Assembly (NCBI GenBank): GCA_051960855.1
Contig: JBQCDV010000203.1
Span: 1 to 12,119, forward strand
Length of the DNA stretch: 12,119 bases
Origin: JBQCDV01 sp051960855
GTDB taxonomy: Bacteria > Actinomycetota > Actinomycetes > JAJZTN01
Direction: 5' to 3'
How positions within the stretch are numbered: position 1 is the first letter of the stretch; each line of letters starts with the position of its first letter. The notes beneath the pieces are model-generated. The model had not been told where the DNA came from, did no database searches, and saw only the letters and a list, made by a program, of their open reading frames with translations. A program made the position numbers and the translations under genes. Positions 1 to 8,576 of this stretch are shown in pieces.

Positions 1-75
1 CCGGGAGGCCGAGCCGGGCTCGTAGCGGGACCGCCACGGCAGCGTCTCGTACGTGACGACCGGCCAGCCAGACAT
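1..75 (-). CDS. 5' end of a leftward gene, possibly Fic family protein (partial)
   Basis: Reading leftward from the ATG at 75-73 gives 25 uninterrupted codons to the window edge, beginning MSGWPVVTYETLPW. The frame has a stop at 120-118, so the gene must begin between there and 75. The ATG is preceded by an AAGGGCGG stretch about 9 nt upstream that could serve as a weak ribosome-binding site. A W-P-x-x-x-Y-E-x-x-x-W start resembles, from memory, the N-terminal extension of actinobacterial Fic (AMP-transferase) proteins. The Fic core motif HPFxxGNGR would lie outside the window, so this name is a guess. Its promoter would be in the divergent palindrome at 111-145. Confidence 0.45.
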   Translation of the reverse strand, partial: MSGWPVVTYETLPWRSRYEPGSASR

Positions 76-110
76 CCCAGACCCGCCCTTCTGTGAGACC
101 ACCCCAGATC

Positions 111-145
111 GTTGTTATCAGAATCGACGAAAGTGATAATAACAA
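111..145. promoter_or_regulatory. AT-rich palindrome forming overlapping divergent promoters or an operator
   Basis: GTTGTTATCA (111-120) and TGATAATAAC (134-143) are inverted repeats with one mismatch and a 13-nt spacer. On the plus strand this gives TTGTTA (112-117), a 17-nt gap and GATAAT (135-140), a close match to a sigma70/HrdB-type promoter firing rightward toward the aldo/keto reductase. By symmetry the minus strand carries TTGTTA (145-140), a 17-nt gap and TCTGAT (122-117), which would serve the leftward gene at 75. The AT-rich island stands out sharply from its GC-rich surroundings. A repressor binding the palindrome would cover both promoters, but no regulator gene is visible. Confidence 0.6.
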
Positions 146-232
146 GGAGTCGACGCCCGGCGAGGGTTTACTTCCTGTCGACCATCAGCCGCACCAGGTG
201 CGAGCCGCCGCTGTTCGACGCCTGACACGTCG

Positions 233-281
233 CTCGCGTGTGCGGTTCTGGCTGTGGGACAGCCACAGGTGTCCACGCGAG
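233..281 (+). repeat. 49-nt double-stem hairpin element, copy A (isolated, divergent)
   Basis: The outer arms CTCGCGTG (233-240) and CACGCGAG (274-281) pair perfectly over 8 bp. An inner stem GGCTGT (250-255) and ACAGCC (259-264) pairs perfectly around a GGG loop. The length (49 nt) and about 38 of 49 bases match copy B at 8096-8144 in the same orientation. Copy A lies downstream of the predicted plus-strand promoter and upstream of the aldo/keto reductase, so it would be part of a roughly 300-nt leader if that promoter drives the gene. Confidence 0.75.
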
Positions 282-336
282 CGGCCTCTGCGGCGTGTGA
301 GGCGGCGGCGCGGTGGGGGTGCGGACGGCGCGGTTC

Positions 337-373
337 GGGGGAGGGGTGGGGCCGGGGAGGGGTGGGGCCGGGG
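337..373 (+). repeat. Seven-tract G-run cluster (putative G-quadruplex) with a 16-bp tandem duplication
   Basis: Seven runs of four or five G lie within 37 nt, separated by 1-2 nt loops (A, T, CC, A, T, CC). The unit GAGGGGTGGGGCCGGG occurs twice in tandem (341-356 and 357-372). Tracts of this length with loops this short meet the usual G-quadruplex pattern on the non-template strand relative to the aldo/keto reductase. More G-runs follow at 390-411. The location, about 80 nt before the start codon, would allow an effect on transcription or translation, which is inference. Confidence 0.6.
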
Positions 374-453
374 AGCACGGGCGGCGGCGAGGGATGGGGC
401 GGGGGGGCGGGCGGACAGGCCGTGTAGACAAGCCGGTGACTACGGTGACGCCC

Positions 454-1455
454 ATGGAGCACAGGCGACTGGGACGCACGGGCTGGGACGTCGGCGTGGT
501 GGGACTGGGCTGCTGGCAGCTCGGCGCCGACTGGGGCGAGGTGTCGGAGGACGACGCTCTGGCGACGCTCATCGGCGCCGTCGACTCCGGAGTCACGTTC
601 CTCGACACCGCTGACGTGTATGGCGACGGCCGCAGCGAACAGCTCGTCGGCCGGCTGCTGCGCGAGCGCAACGGGCAGGGCGCCAACGGCGAGCGGCTGG
701 TCGTCGCCACCAAGATGGGGCGTCGCGCCGATCCGCACGTGCCGGAGGGCTACACCGAGGAGGCCTTCCGCGGCTGGCTCGACCGCAGCCGCACAAACCT
801 CGGTGTCGACACCATCGACCTCGTCCAGCTGCACTGCCCGCCCACGCCGGTCTACTCGACCGGGGCGATCTTCGACGCCCTCGACAAGCTCGTCGACGAG
901 CAGGTCATCGCCAACTACGGCGTCTCCGTCGAGACCGTCGCCGAGGCGATGACGGCCCTCGAGCGACCGCATGTGGCGACGATCCAGATCATCCTCAACG
1001 CCTTCCGTCGCAAGCCGCTCGAGCAGGTGCTGCCGAATGCGGCCGAGCGTGGCGTAGGGATCATCGCGCGCGTGCCGCTGGCCAGCGGACTGCTGTCCGG
1101 CAAGTACGACGAGTCGACCACGTTCGCCACCAACGACCACCGCACGTACAACCGGCACGGTGAGGCTTTCGACCAGGGCGAGACGTTCAGCGGCGTGCCG
1201 TTCGAGGTGGGGGTGGCCGCGGCCCGTGAGGTGGCGGCGCTGACGCCGACGGGAGCGACGACAGCGGCGTTCGCGCTCCGATGGGTCCTTGACCAGCCCG
1301 GTGTCTCGGTCGTCATCCCCGGTGCCCGCAACGCCGAGCAGGCGCGCGCCAACGCCGGAGCCGCCGGCCTCCCCGCGCTCGACGAGGCACAGCAGACGGC
1401 GTTCGAGAAGATCTACGACGAGCGGATCCGGGAGCACGTACAGGACCGCTGGTGA
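454..1455 (+). CDS. Aldo/keto reductase family oxidoreductase
   Basis: A 333-residue TIM-barrel NAD(P)H-dependent reductase of the AKR superfamily, cytosolic, predicted to reduce a carbonyl substrate that cannot be named. The protein opens MEHRRLGRTGWDVGVVGLG, the usual family start. The catalytic tetrad is visible as D51 and Y56 (FLDTADVYG), K87 (VVATKMG) and H127 (DLVQLHCPP). The cofactor-binding end shows VPLASGLLSGKY and VVIPGARNAEQARAN. The ATG at 454 was chosen because the protein then begins at the conserved strand and GGTGA (444-448) sits 5 nt before it. An in-frame GTG at 436 is the main alternative. It is followed after 33 nt by the PPOX-type gene in the same direction, so the two are probably co-transcribed. 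Confidence 0.93.
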   Translation: MEHRRLGRTGWDVGVVGLGCWQLGADWGEVSEDDALATLIGAVDSGVTFLDTADVYGDGRSEQLVGRLLRERNGQGANGERLVVATKMGRRADPHVPEGYTEEAFRGWLDRSRTNLGVDTIDLVQLHCPPTPVYSTGAIFDALDKLVDEQVIANYGVSVETVAEAMTALERPHVATIQIILNAFRRKPLEQVLPNAAERGVGIIARVPLASGLLSGKYDESTTFATNDHRTYNRHGEAFDQGETFSGVPFEVGVAAAREVAALTPTGATTAAFALRWVLDQPGVSVVIPGARNAEQARANAGAAGLPALDEAQQTAFEKIYDERIREHVQDRW

Positions 1456-1488
1456 CCGGCGAGGCGAGCGACGAGAGGTGGAGGACTG

Positions 1489-1893
1489 ATGGCTGAGCTG
1501 CCGTTTCCGGACGAGGTGCGCGCGATCCTCGCCAAGCCCAACCCGGCCGTCGTGGCAACTCTGCGGTCGGACGGCTCGCCGGTGACCGTGGCGACCTGGT
1601 ACCTGCTCGAAGGCGACCGGATCCTGCTCAACATGGACCACACGCGGGTGCGGCTGCAGCACCTGCGACGCGACCCGCGGCTGAGCCTGACCGTGCTCGA
1701 CGAGGGCAACTGGTACACCCACGTGTCGCTGATCGGCCGGGTCGAGGAGATGTACGACGACGAGGGCCTGCGCGACATCGACCGGCTCAGCACCCACTAC
1801 GGCGGCAACCCCTACCCCAACCGCGAGAGCCCGCGGGTGAGCGCGTGGATGACCGTCGACCGCTGGCATGGCTGGGGCGCGGTGCAGAGCTGA
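1489..1893 (+). CDS. PPOX-class flavin/F420-dependent split-barrel oxidoreductase
   Basis: A 134-residue protein of the pyridoxamine-5'-phosphate-oxidase-like split-barrel fold, close in size and pattern to actinobacterial F420-binding proteins of the Rv1155 type. The N-terminal half has VVATLRSDGSPVTVATWY and the middle has LLNMDHTRVRLQHLRRDP, the typical strand-turn and cofactor-phosphate region. GNWYTHVSLIGRVEE follows and the protein ends in a short basic-aromatic tail. The ATG at 1489 has a good site, AGGTGGAGG, just upstream. It lies 33 nt after the aldo/keto reductase stop, pointing to one operon of two redox enzymes. Whether it uses F420, FMN or binds haem cannot be decided here. Confidence 0.88.
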   Translation: MAELPFPDEVRAILAKPNPAVVATLRSDGSPVTVATWYLLEGDRILLNMDHTRVRLQHLRRDPRLSLTVLDEGNWYTHVSLIGRVEEMYDDEGLRDIDRLSTHYGGNPYPNRESPRVSAWMTVDRWHGWGAVQS

Positions 1894-1944
1894 GACCGGG
1901 GGCCGAGACGGGCAGCGACCGGCTGCACGTGGGGCCGCCGGATA

Positions 1945-1980
1945 TTGACGGGACGGGCCTCTCTGGGCGCCCCGTAGGAT
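1945..1980 (+). promoter_or_regulatory. Likely aspS promoter with TAGGAT -10 element
   Basis: TAGGAT at 1975-1980 is a typical actinobacterial -10 sequence, about 80 nt before the aspS start. A TTGACG lies at 1945-1950, but 24 nt separates the two, too far for a standard -35, so the -10 may act with a weak -35 nearer to it. No T-box-like sequence was seen in the leader. Confidence 0.4.
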
Positions 1981-2059
1981 CGAACGAGGCCGCGGCAGGA
2001 TGCCCCGGCTTGGGCGAGCCACCTGGCCGCCCCCCGCACCACACGAAGGAGCACAGCAC

Positions 2060-3835
<1,776 letters not shown>

Positions 3836-3855
3836 CGGCTTAGCGTCTCTCTGAC

Positions 3856-3907
3856 GCAAACACGCCCTGTCGTGGGCCGGACGTCCGGACCGCGGCAGGG
3901 CGTTTGC
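3856..3907 (+). terminator. Hairpin terminator of aspS
   Basis: The left arm GCAAACACGCCCTG (3856-3869) pairs with the right arm CAGGGCGTTTGC (3896-3907) with a 2-nt bulge. Inside the loop the perfect palindrome CCGGACGTCCGG (3877-3888) can form a second stem. It begins 20 nt after the aspS stop. There is no U-tract, as is common for actinobacterial intrinsic terminators. Confidence 0.75.
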
Positions 3908-3961
3908 ATGTCTGGAGTGCAGCAGTGGCCTCTGGGTGAACGAGCGATATGCCCGGAGGAT

Positions 3962-3981
3962 GCGTTGAGTCGCCTCAACGC
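3962..3981 (+). promoter_or_regulatory. Perfect 8-bp hairpin next to the ribosome-binding site of the phosphoesterase gene
   Basis: GCGTTGAG and CTCAACGC form an unbroken 8-bp stem around the loop TCGC. The stem ends 2 nt before the AAAGG ribosome-binding site (3984-3988) and 13 nt before the start codon. It could shield or expose the site, or be the operator of a DNA-binding protein. No direct evidence decides. Confidence 0.45.
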
Positions 3982-3994
3982 CGAAAGGTTCCCT

Positions 3995-4942
3995 ATGTCT
4001 GTACTGCGCCCAGCCGTCCTGCGCTCCACCCTGTCTCGCCTTGCGCTCACCGGCGTCGGAGTCGTCGTGCTCGCCGCTGCCGCCGCCGGACCGCCCAGCT
4101 CCGCGCGCGTCGTCGCCCAGCCCGCGCTCGAGCCGGCGGCGGTCACGCTCGCCAGCGGTCCGACGAAGGTGCTCGTCGTGATGGAGGAGAACGAGTCGGC
4201 CAGCACCGCCTACCCCCAGATGCCGTACCTCTCCTCGCTGTCGCACACCTACGGCAAGGCGATCAGCTACTCCGCGACCACGCATCCGAGCCTGCCGAAC
4301 TACCTCGCGATCGCCGGTGGTTCGACCTTCGGCGTCACCGACGACGCCGGCCCGAGCTCACATCCGTTGAGCGGGACTTCGGTGTTCGGGGCGGCGCGGG
4401 CACACGGCCGCACGGCGAAGGCCTACGCCGAGAGCATGCCCAGCAACTGCGCCACCAGCAGCTCGGGCTACTACGCGGTGCGGCACAACCCGTGGGCCTA
4501 CTTCGCCTCCACCACCGAGCGGTCGCTGTGCCGTTCCTACGACGTGCCCTTGGGCACGACGAGCAGTGGCGCCCTGCTGAGCGACGTCCGAGCCGGCACG
4601 CTGCCCAACGTCGGCATGGTCACCCCGAACCTCGTGCATGACGGGCACGACGCGTCCCTGGCCTCGGCCGACGCGTGGCTGAAGTCCTGGCTGCCGGTCG
4701 TCATGGCCGGCCCGGACTACCAGGGTGGGCGCCTCGCCATTGTCGTGACGTTCGACGAGGGCGACGGGTCCAACCAGAAGGTCGCCTTCACCGTCGTCTC
4801 GCCTTATCTGCATGGCTACGTGAACTCGACGGCGTACAACCACTACAACCTGTCGAAGGCGCTGTACCAGGTCGGTGGCGCGACGCCGCTGCGTCAGGCG
4901 GCGACCGTCGCAGGTGACCTGAAGTCGGCGTTCAAGCTGTAG
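3995..4942 (+). CDS. Secreted phosphoesterase (alkaline phosphatase superfamily, PF04185/SapM-like)
   Basis: A 315-residue exported hydrolase predicted to cleave phosphate esters outside the cell. Residues 1-42 form a signal peptide: arginines at 5, 10 and 15, hydrophobic core LALTGVGVVVLAAAAAG, and a likely cut near SARVVA. The mature part shows the phosphoesterase metal and nucleophile regions: VLVVMEENES with E64, E65 and N66, then TTHPSLPNYLAIAGG, PNLVHDGHD and VVTFDEGD. The order and spacing fit the phospholipase C/acid phosphatase family to which mycobacterial SapM belongs. The ATG at 3995 was chosen because AAAGG lies 6 nt upstream and the signal peptide then starts correctly. An in-frame ATG at 3908 would overlap the aspS terminator. 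The 3' end overlaps the convergent APH-fold gene by 11 bp. The substrate (phospholipid, phosphoinositide or nucleotide) is unknown. Confidence 0.88.
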   Translation: MSVLRPAVLRSTLSRLALTGVGVVVLAAAAAGPPSSARVVAQPALEPAAVTLASGPTKVLVVMEENESASTAYPQMPYLSSLSHTYGKAISYSATTHPSLPNYLAIAGGSTFGVTDDAGPSSHPLSGTSVFGAARAHGRTAKAYAESMPSNCATSSSGYYAVRHNPWAYFASTTERSLCRSYDVPLGTTSSGALLSDVRAGTLPNVGMVTPNLVHDGHDASLASADAWLKSWLPVVMAGPDYQGGRLAIVVTFDEGDGSNQKVAFTVVSPYLHGYVNSTAYNHYNLSKALYQVGGATPLRQAATVAGDLKSAFKL

Positions 4943-5882
4943 GCGACTGCCCGGCGGTGCTGCCGTCTGGCTCTGGGCTCTCGCTGGTGGTGTCGGACAG
5001 CAGTCGCCGCGAGGTCGCTGCGCCGATCGCCGCCAGCTGGGCGTTGTCGTCGGAGTTGGCGAGCAGCATCGCCGCGAACGCCGCCGCCCACCCGCGGGCA
5101 CGCTGCCACAGGCCCGGGTCGCCGGTGGTGGGGGCGCTCGTGTAAGCCGACCACAGCAGCTCTCGGTCAGCGGCATCGAACAGCATCCAGGCCACCGCGA
5201 GATCGGTCGCCGGGTCTCCGGCCGTCAGGTCGCCGAAGTCGATGACCGCGTCGAGTCGTCCCTGGTCGACGAGGAGGTTCGCCGGATGAAGGTCTCCGTG
5301 CAACCAGACCGTCGGTCCGGCATAGCGCGCCGCGGCTCGTCCAGCCTCGAGTGCGCGGCTCAGATGAGACACCTCGTTTCGCTCGGCTGCCGCGACGACG
5401 TTGCGGTCGTCCCGCTCGGCCCGCTGCTGCAACGGCACGCCGCGGAAGGGGTTGGCGGGCGCGTCGGGCGGCGCCGGCTGGTGCAGGGCACGGAGGAACT
5501 CGCCGAGCACCTCTGCCGCACCCGCCGTGTCCAGCGGAGCCGGACTACCGGTCGGCAGGACCGCGGGACCGCCGGGCAACCAGGGCACGAGGCTCCACGA
5601 GTAGGGGTAACGCTCGGTCGGCACCCCGATCCGGACCGGAGCGGGTGTCGGCAGCGGCAGGGTCGGAGCGAGGATCGGCAGCCACCGCTGTTCGGACCGG
5701 ATCAGCTCCGCGGCAGCTGCACGCCGCGGCAGCCGGGCGACCAGGTCGTCTCCCACCCGTGCCATCACGTTGTCCCACCCCGCGGCCACCAGCGTCACCT
5801 CGCGGTCGGCGAGGTCGGGGTGCTGCTCCTGCAGCAGCGCGGTCACGTCATCCGCGGTCAGGGTGACGTCGGCGGACGGCAT
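4932..5882 (-). CDS. Aminoglycoside phosphotransferase (APH)-fold kinase
   Basis: A 316-residue protein of the APH/choline kinase family (PF01636), which transfers phosphate from ATP to a small molecule in the cytosol. The catalytic loop is HGDLHPANLL (H195, catalytic D197, N202), and the metal-binding DFG-like motif is AVIDFGDLTAGDP (D215). The ATP-binding N-lobe shows LVAAGWDNVMARVGDDLVAR. All key residues are present. The ATG at 5882 is the best start; a GTG lies three codons further out, and no Shine-Dalgarno sequence is visible, so it may be leaderless or translated from the upstream transcript. The gene follows the CWB2 protein gene by 62 bp in the same direction. The family covers antibiotic resistance, homoserine and sugar kinases, so resistance should not be assumed. 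Confidence 0.9.
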   Translation of the reverse strand: MPSADVTLTADDVTALLQEQHPDLADREVTLVAAGWDNVMARVGDDLVARLPRRAAAAELIRSEQRWLPILAPTLPLPTPAPVRIGVPTERYPYSWSLVPWLPGGPAVLPTGSPAPLDTAGAAEVLGEFLRALHQPAPPDAPANPFRGVPLQQRAERDDRNVVAAAERNEVSHLSRALEAGRAAARYAGPTVWLHGDLHPANLLVDQGRLDAVIDFGDLTAGDPATDLAVAWMLFDAADRELLWSAYTSAPTTGDPGLWQRARGWAAAFAAMLLANSDDNAQLAAIGAATSRRLLSDTTSESPEPDGSTAGQSPTA

Positions 5883-5926
5883 CTGGGGCACGGGGTAAGG
5901 GTGGCAGAGGGGGTCGGCTTTCCGGT

Positions 5927-5956
5927 GCCTCAGCCTTCCGGGCCTCAGCCTTCCGG
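5927..5956. repeat. 15-bp tandem duplication across the stop codon of the CWB2 protein gene
   Basis: GCCTCAGCCTTCCGG occurs twice back to back (5927-5941 and 5942-5956). On the minus strand the second copy holds the last codons and TGA of the CWB2 protein gene, and the first repeats them immediately downstream. A similar TTTCCGG precedes it. It looks like a replication-slippage duplication. Confidence 0.8.
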
Positions 5957-8014
5957 TGCCATCGCGCCGCGCAGGGCGGCGACGGCTGCGGGATGGACGA
6001 CGCCTGGGCCGCCGAGGACCCGCGCCGACGTCACCGGTGACATCGGCAGCCACGCCCGAACGTCGCCGCTGAGGGTCCTGCCGTCAGTCAGCAGCACGGG
6101 CCGTCCCGCGACCCCGGCAGGCAGCCCGTCGACGAGATGCGACTGCGCCCCGGACACCAGTTCCACCTCACCCGGGGCCGCGAACTCCTGTGCAATCCGC
6201 AGCGCGGTCGCATAGCGGTCGACTCCGCCCAGCCGAATCGCGCCGGCCAGCTGGGCAGCGACGGACGCGGGGACAGCGGCGTTCGCGCCGAGGACGTAGG
6301 TCGTGGTGACGCCGAGCCGGGTGAGCTCGGCGGCCACCGCGGGCGGCAGCCCGGTCGGCTGGGTGAGCAGGATCGGCGCGGCGAGGGCCGCGGCGGGACC
6401 TCCGGCGGCGAGGGAGTCGACGACGTGCGCGGTGAGTCCCGACCCGACGAAGGCGACGTGGCCGTTAGCGCCACCGGCTGCTGCTATGGCCTGTGAGACG
6501 GCGACGCTCGTGGCGTAGCGGTCGGCGCCGACGATCGGGTGGACCGTCACACCCAGAGCAGCAAGGCGTGCCCGAACGGCGCTGCTGCCGGCGCGCCCGA
6601 TCACGTAGGCGTCCGTCACGTGGTGGGTGCGGATGTCGGTTTCGGCGGCGGGTGCGAGGCCGGTGGTGGGAGTGAGCAGCAGGGGTGCCTGGAGAGTCCG
6701 GGCCAGCGGCGCGGCCACGAGGCCGTCGACCAGGGCTTCGTCCGGACCGGGGGCCAAGACGACCGTGGTGGCCGACGGGAAGAGCGGTCGGGTCGCGGCC
6801 AGGGATGTGGCATAGCGGTCGATGCCGTAACTACGGGTCAGCGGGCAGCCGGCGAGGGGCGTCGCGCCGGGGCGGACGAGCTCGACGGGGGTCGAGAGCG
6901 TCTGGGATTCACTGACGTAGCTGAGCGTGTAGAGACCGGCGGGCGCGGGGGAGCCGCTGGAGTCGCGGCCGTCCCAGGTCGTGGTGACGGTGCCCTTGGC
7001 GGTGCCGTTCCACTGGCGGAGCGTCTCGCCGGTGCAGCGGTTGGCGGCCGTCGCGGTCCACGCCTGGTAGGTGCCGAGGGTCGCTGAGAAGCGGAGGCTC
7101 GCTGCCCCTGCCGTCGCGGAGTCCGATGAGGTTGTCAGGCGGGTCAGGCTGGGTCCGCCGATGCCGCCGAAGACCGTGGCGAAGCTCGGCAGGGCCAGGC
7201 AGGTGGCGTCGAGGTCGTAGGAGCCGCTGACGCGCTGGCCCATCCAGATCTGTCCGCCGTTGAGCGACGGGGTGCTGCAGATGCTCAGGGCGCCGGGATA
7301 GCCGGTTGTCGTGTAGTCCCCGGCCTTCCACATCGGGTCGCCGTCCTGCCAGCCGCCGGTGATGCCCTGCCACGCGGTCCTCGTCGAGTACCAGCCGGTG
7401 TCCAGGCCTGCGTCCCGGAAGCCGGCGCGGATTCCGAGGAGCACCTGACGGTTGTTGGTCGGGGAGGCGGTGGTCCAGTTGGGAGGGGTGGGGGCGCCCG
7501 GGCGGTGTTCGACGTCGATCCAGATGAACGGTACCGACAGCCCGGTCGCAGCGAGGCTCGCGAGGTCGAATCGGGCCATCGCGTAGCCGGTGTTGTAGAG
7601 CCGGTCCGCGAGACCAGTGCCGGTCTTGGGACCCTGGCTGCCGTAGGTGCTGAGCTGCGTTGCCGTCGGATAGGCCGCCATCGTGTAGGCGCCGCGGGGG
7701 AGCCCGTTGGCCTTTGCAAAGGCGACCTGGTCGGCGAGGCAGTGGTTGCGGTAGAAGGGCAGCCCGTCAGTGAGACCGATGACGACGAAGCCGGTGTCCG
7801 TCGGAGGCATCGGGTTGCCGTAGCCCTTGCCGTAGCTCGTTCCCGGGATCCCCGGGCCGCTGCCGGCTGCGCACTGGGGCCAGGACACGTCGTGGCCGTA
7901 CAGGTGTGTCGATGCCGCCCTCGCCGGTGTCGGCAGCAGGGACAGCGACGTGAGAGCCAGCGAGACCGCGAGTGCGGCGACGGTCAGGGCGCGGATTGCT
8001 CTGAGCTCGGACAT
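5945..8014 (-). CDS. Secreted GH25-like protein with FlgD-type Ig segment and three CWB2 cell-wall-binding modules
   Basis: A 689-residue exported surface protein. Residues 1-33 are a signal peptide ending LLPTPARA. Residues 36 to about 300 form a lysozyme-like TIM-barrel domain: LYGHDVSWPQC with D42, and FIWIDVEHRPG with the D167-x-E169 pair expected of GH25-type muramidases. An Ig-like stretch of FlgD type follows (TTTWDGRDSSGSPAPAGLY). The C-terminal half holds three cell-wall-binding type 2 modules marked by GIDRYATS, GADRYATS and GVDRYATA (D399, D498, D599), about 100 residues apart. These modules usually bind anionic wall polymers, so the protein is probably wall-anchored and may cut or bind peptidoglycan. 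The start is fixed by AAGGAGG (8026-8020) 5 nt before the ATG. The same reading frame stays open upstream into the repeat array, but that part is not protein-like. Confidence 0.9.
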   Translation of the reverse strand: MSELRAIRALTVAALAVSLALTSLSLLPTPARAASTHLYGHDVSWPQCAAGSGPGIPGTSYGKGYGNPMPPTDTGFVVIGLTDGLPFYRNHCLADQVAFAKANGLPRGAYTMAAYPTATQLSTYGSQGPKTGTGLADRLYNTGYAMARFDLASLAATGLSVPFIWIDVEHRPGAPTPPNWTTASPTNNRQVLLGIRAGFRDAGLDTGWYSTRTAWQGITGGWQDGDPMWKAGDYTTTGYPGALSICSTPSLNGGQIWMGQRVSGSYDLDATCLALPSFATVFGGIGGPSLTRLTTSSDSATAGAASLRFSATLGTYQAWTATAANRCTGETLRQWNGTAKGTVTTTWDGRDSSGSPAPAGLYTLSYVSESQTLSTPVELVRPGATPLAGCPLTRSYGIDRYATSLAATRPLFPSATTVVLAPGPDEALVDGLVAAPLARTLQAPLLLTPTTGLAPAAETDIRTHHVTDAYVIGRAGSSAVRARLAALGVTVHPIVGADRYATSVAVSQAIAAAGGANGHVAFVGSGLTAHVVDSLAAGGPAAALAAPILLTQPTGLPPAVAAELTRLGVTTTYVLGANAAVPASVAAQLAGAIRLGGVDRYATALRIAQEFAAPGEVELVSGAQSHLVDGLPAGVAGRPVLLTDGRTLSGDVRAWLPMSPVTSARVLGGPGVVHPAAVAALRGAMAPEG

Positions 8015-8019
8015 ATCGG

Positions 8020-8026
8020 CCTCCTT
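8020..8026 (-). promoter_or_regulatory. Strong ribosome-binding site fixing the start of the CWB2 protein gene
   Basis: On the minus strand AAGGAGG lies 5 nt before the ATG at 8014-8012. This is the best Shine-Dalgarno match in the window, and it rules out the much longer open frame that extends rightward into the tandem repeats. Confidence 0.85.
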
Positions 8027-8095
8027 GAAGTGACCGACGTCCGGCCCAGCCCGTTGGTTGACGTCGTACCGCTGCCTCTGTCTCCACTCCGGCGT

Positions 8096-8144
8096 CTCGC
8101 GTGTGCAGTGGTGGTTGTGGAGCAGCCGTGGGCGTTCACGCGAG
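8096..8144 (+). repeat. 49-nt double-stem hairpin element, copy B
   Basis: Outer arms CTCGCGTG (8096-8103) and CACGCGAG (8137-8144) pair over 8 bp. The inner arms GGTTG and CAGCC pair with one G-U wobble around the loop TGGAG. Confidence 0.85.
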
Positions 8145-8311
8145 GGCGGTGAGTCGGCCCGGGCGGTCGGCGAGTTGCGGTCGGGTCGCTTCGGTGCGAC
8201 GGCGGCGGCGGCGCGAGGCGACCGCGGCGCGAGGCGACGGTGGCGGGAGGCGACGGCCCGCGGCTTTGACGGCGGCGGTGATCCCCGGAGGCGCTGCTGC
8301 CAACTTCCCGG

Positions 8312-8360
8312 CTCGCGTGTGCAGTGGTGGTTGTGGAGCAGCCGTGCGCGTTCACGCGAG
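8312..8360 (+). repeat. 49-nt double-stem hairpin element, copy C
   Basis: Identical to copy B except one base between the inner and outer stems (GTGCGCG instead of GTGGGCG). Both stems are intact. Confidence 0.85.
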
Positions 8361-8527
8361 GGCGGTGAGTCGGCCTGGGCGGTCGGCGAGTTGCGGTCGG
8401 GTCGCTTCGGTGCGACGGCGGCGGCGGCGCGAGGCGACCGCGGTGGGAGGCGACGGTGGCGGGAGGCGACGGCCCGCGGCTTTGACGGCGGCGGTGATCC
8501 CCGGAGGCGCTGCTGCCAACTTCCGGG

Positions 8528-8576
8528 CTCGCGTGTGCAGTGGTGGTTGTGGCGGAGCCGTGGGCGTTCACGCGAG
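8528..8576 (+). repeat. 49-nt double-stem hairpin element, copy D
   Basis: Outer arms (8528-8535 and 8569-8576) are perfect. The inner stem is weakened: GGCGGAGCC replaces GGAGCAGCC, leaving four pairs and a G-G mismatch. Confidence 0.85.

Noticed and set aside
93..614. Rightward open frame starting near the palindrome and overlapping the aldo/keto reductase start
   Set aside because: It crosses the hairpin element and the G-tract, is Arg/Gly-rich and runs in a different frame from the reductase.
1894..2059. T-box leader for aspS
   Set aside because: No T-box core sequence or antiterminator pairing was found, and the 166-bp gap is short for one.
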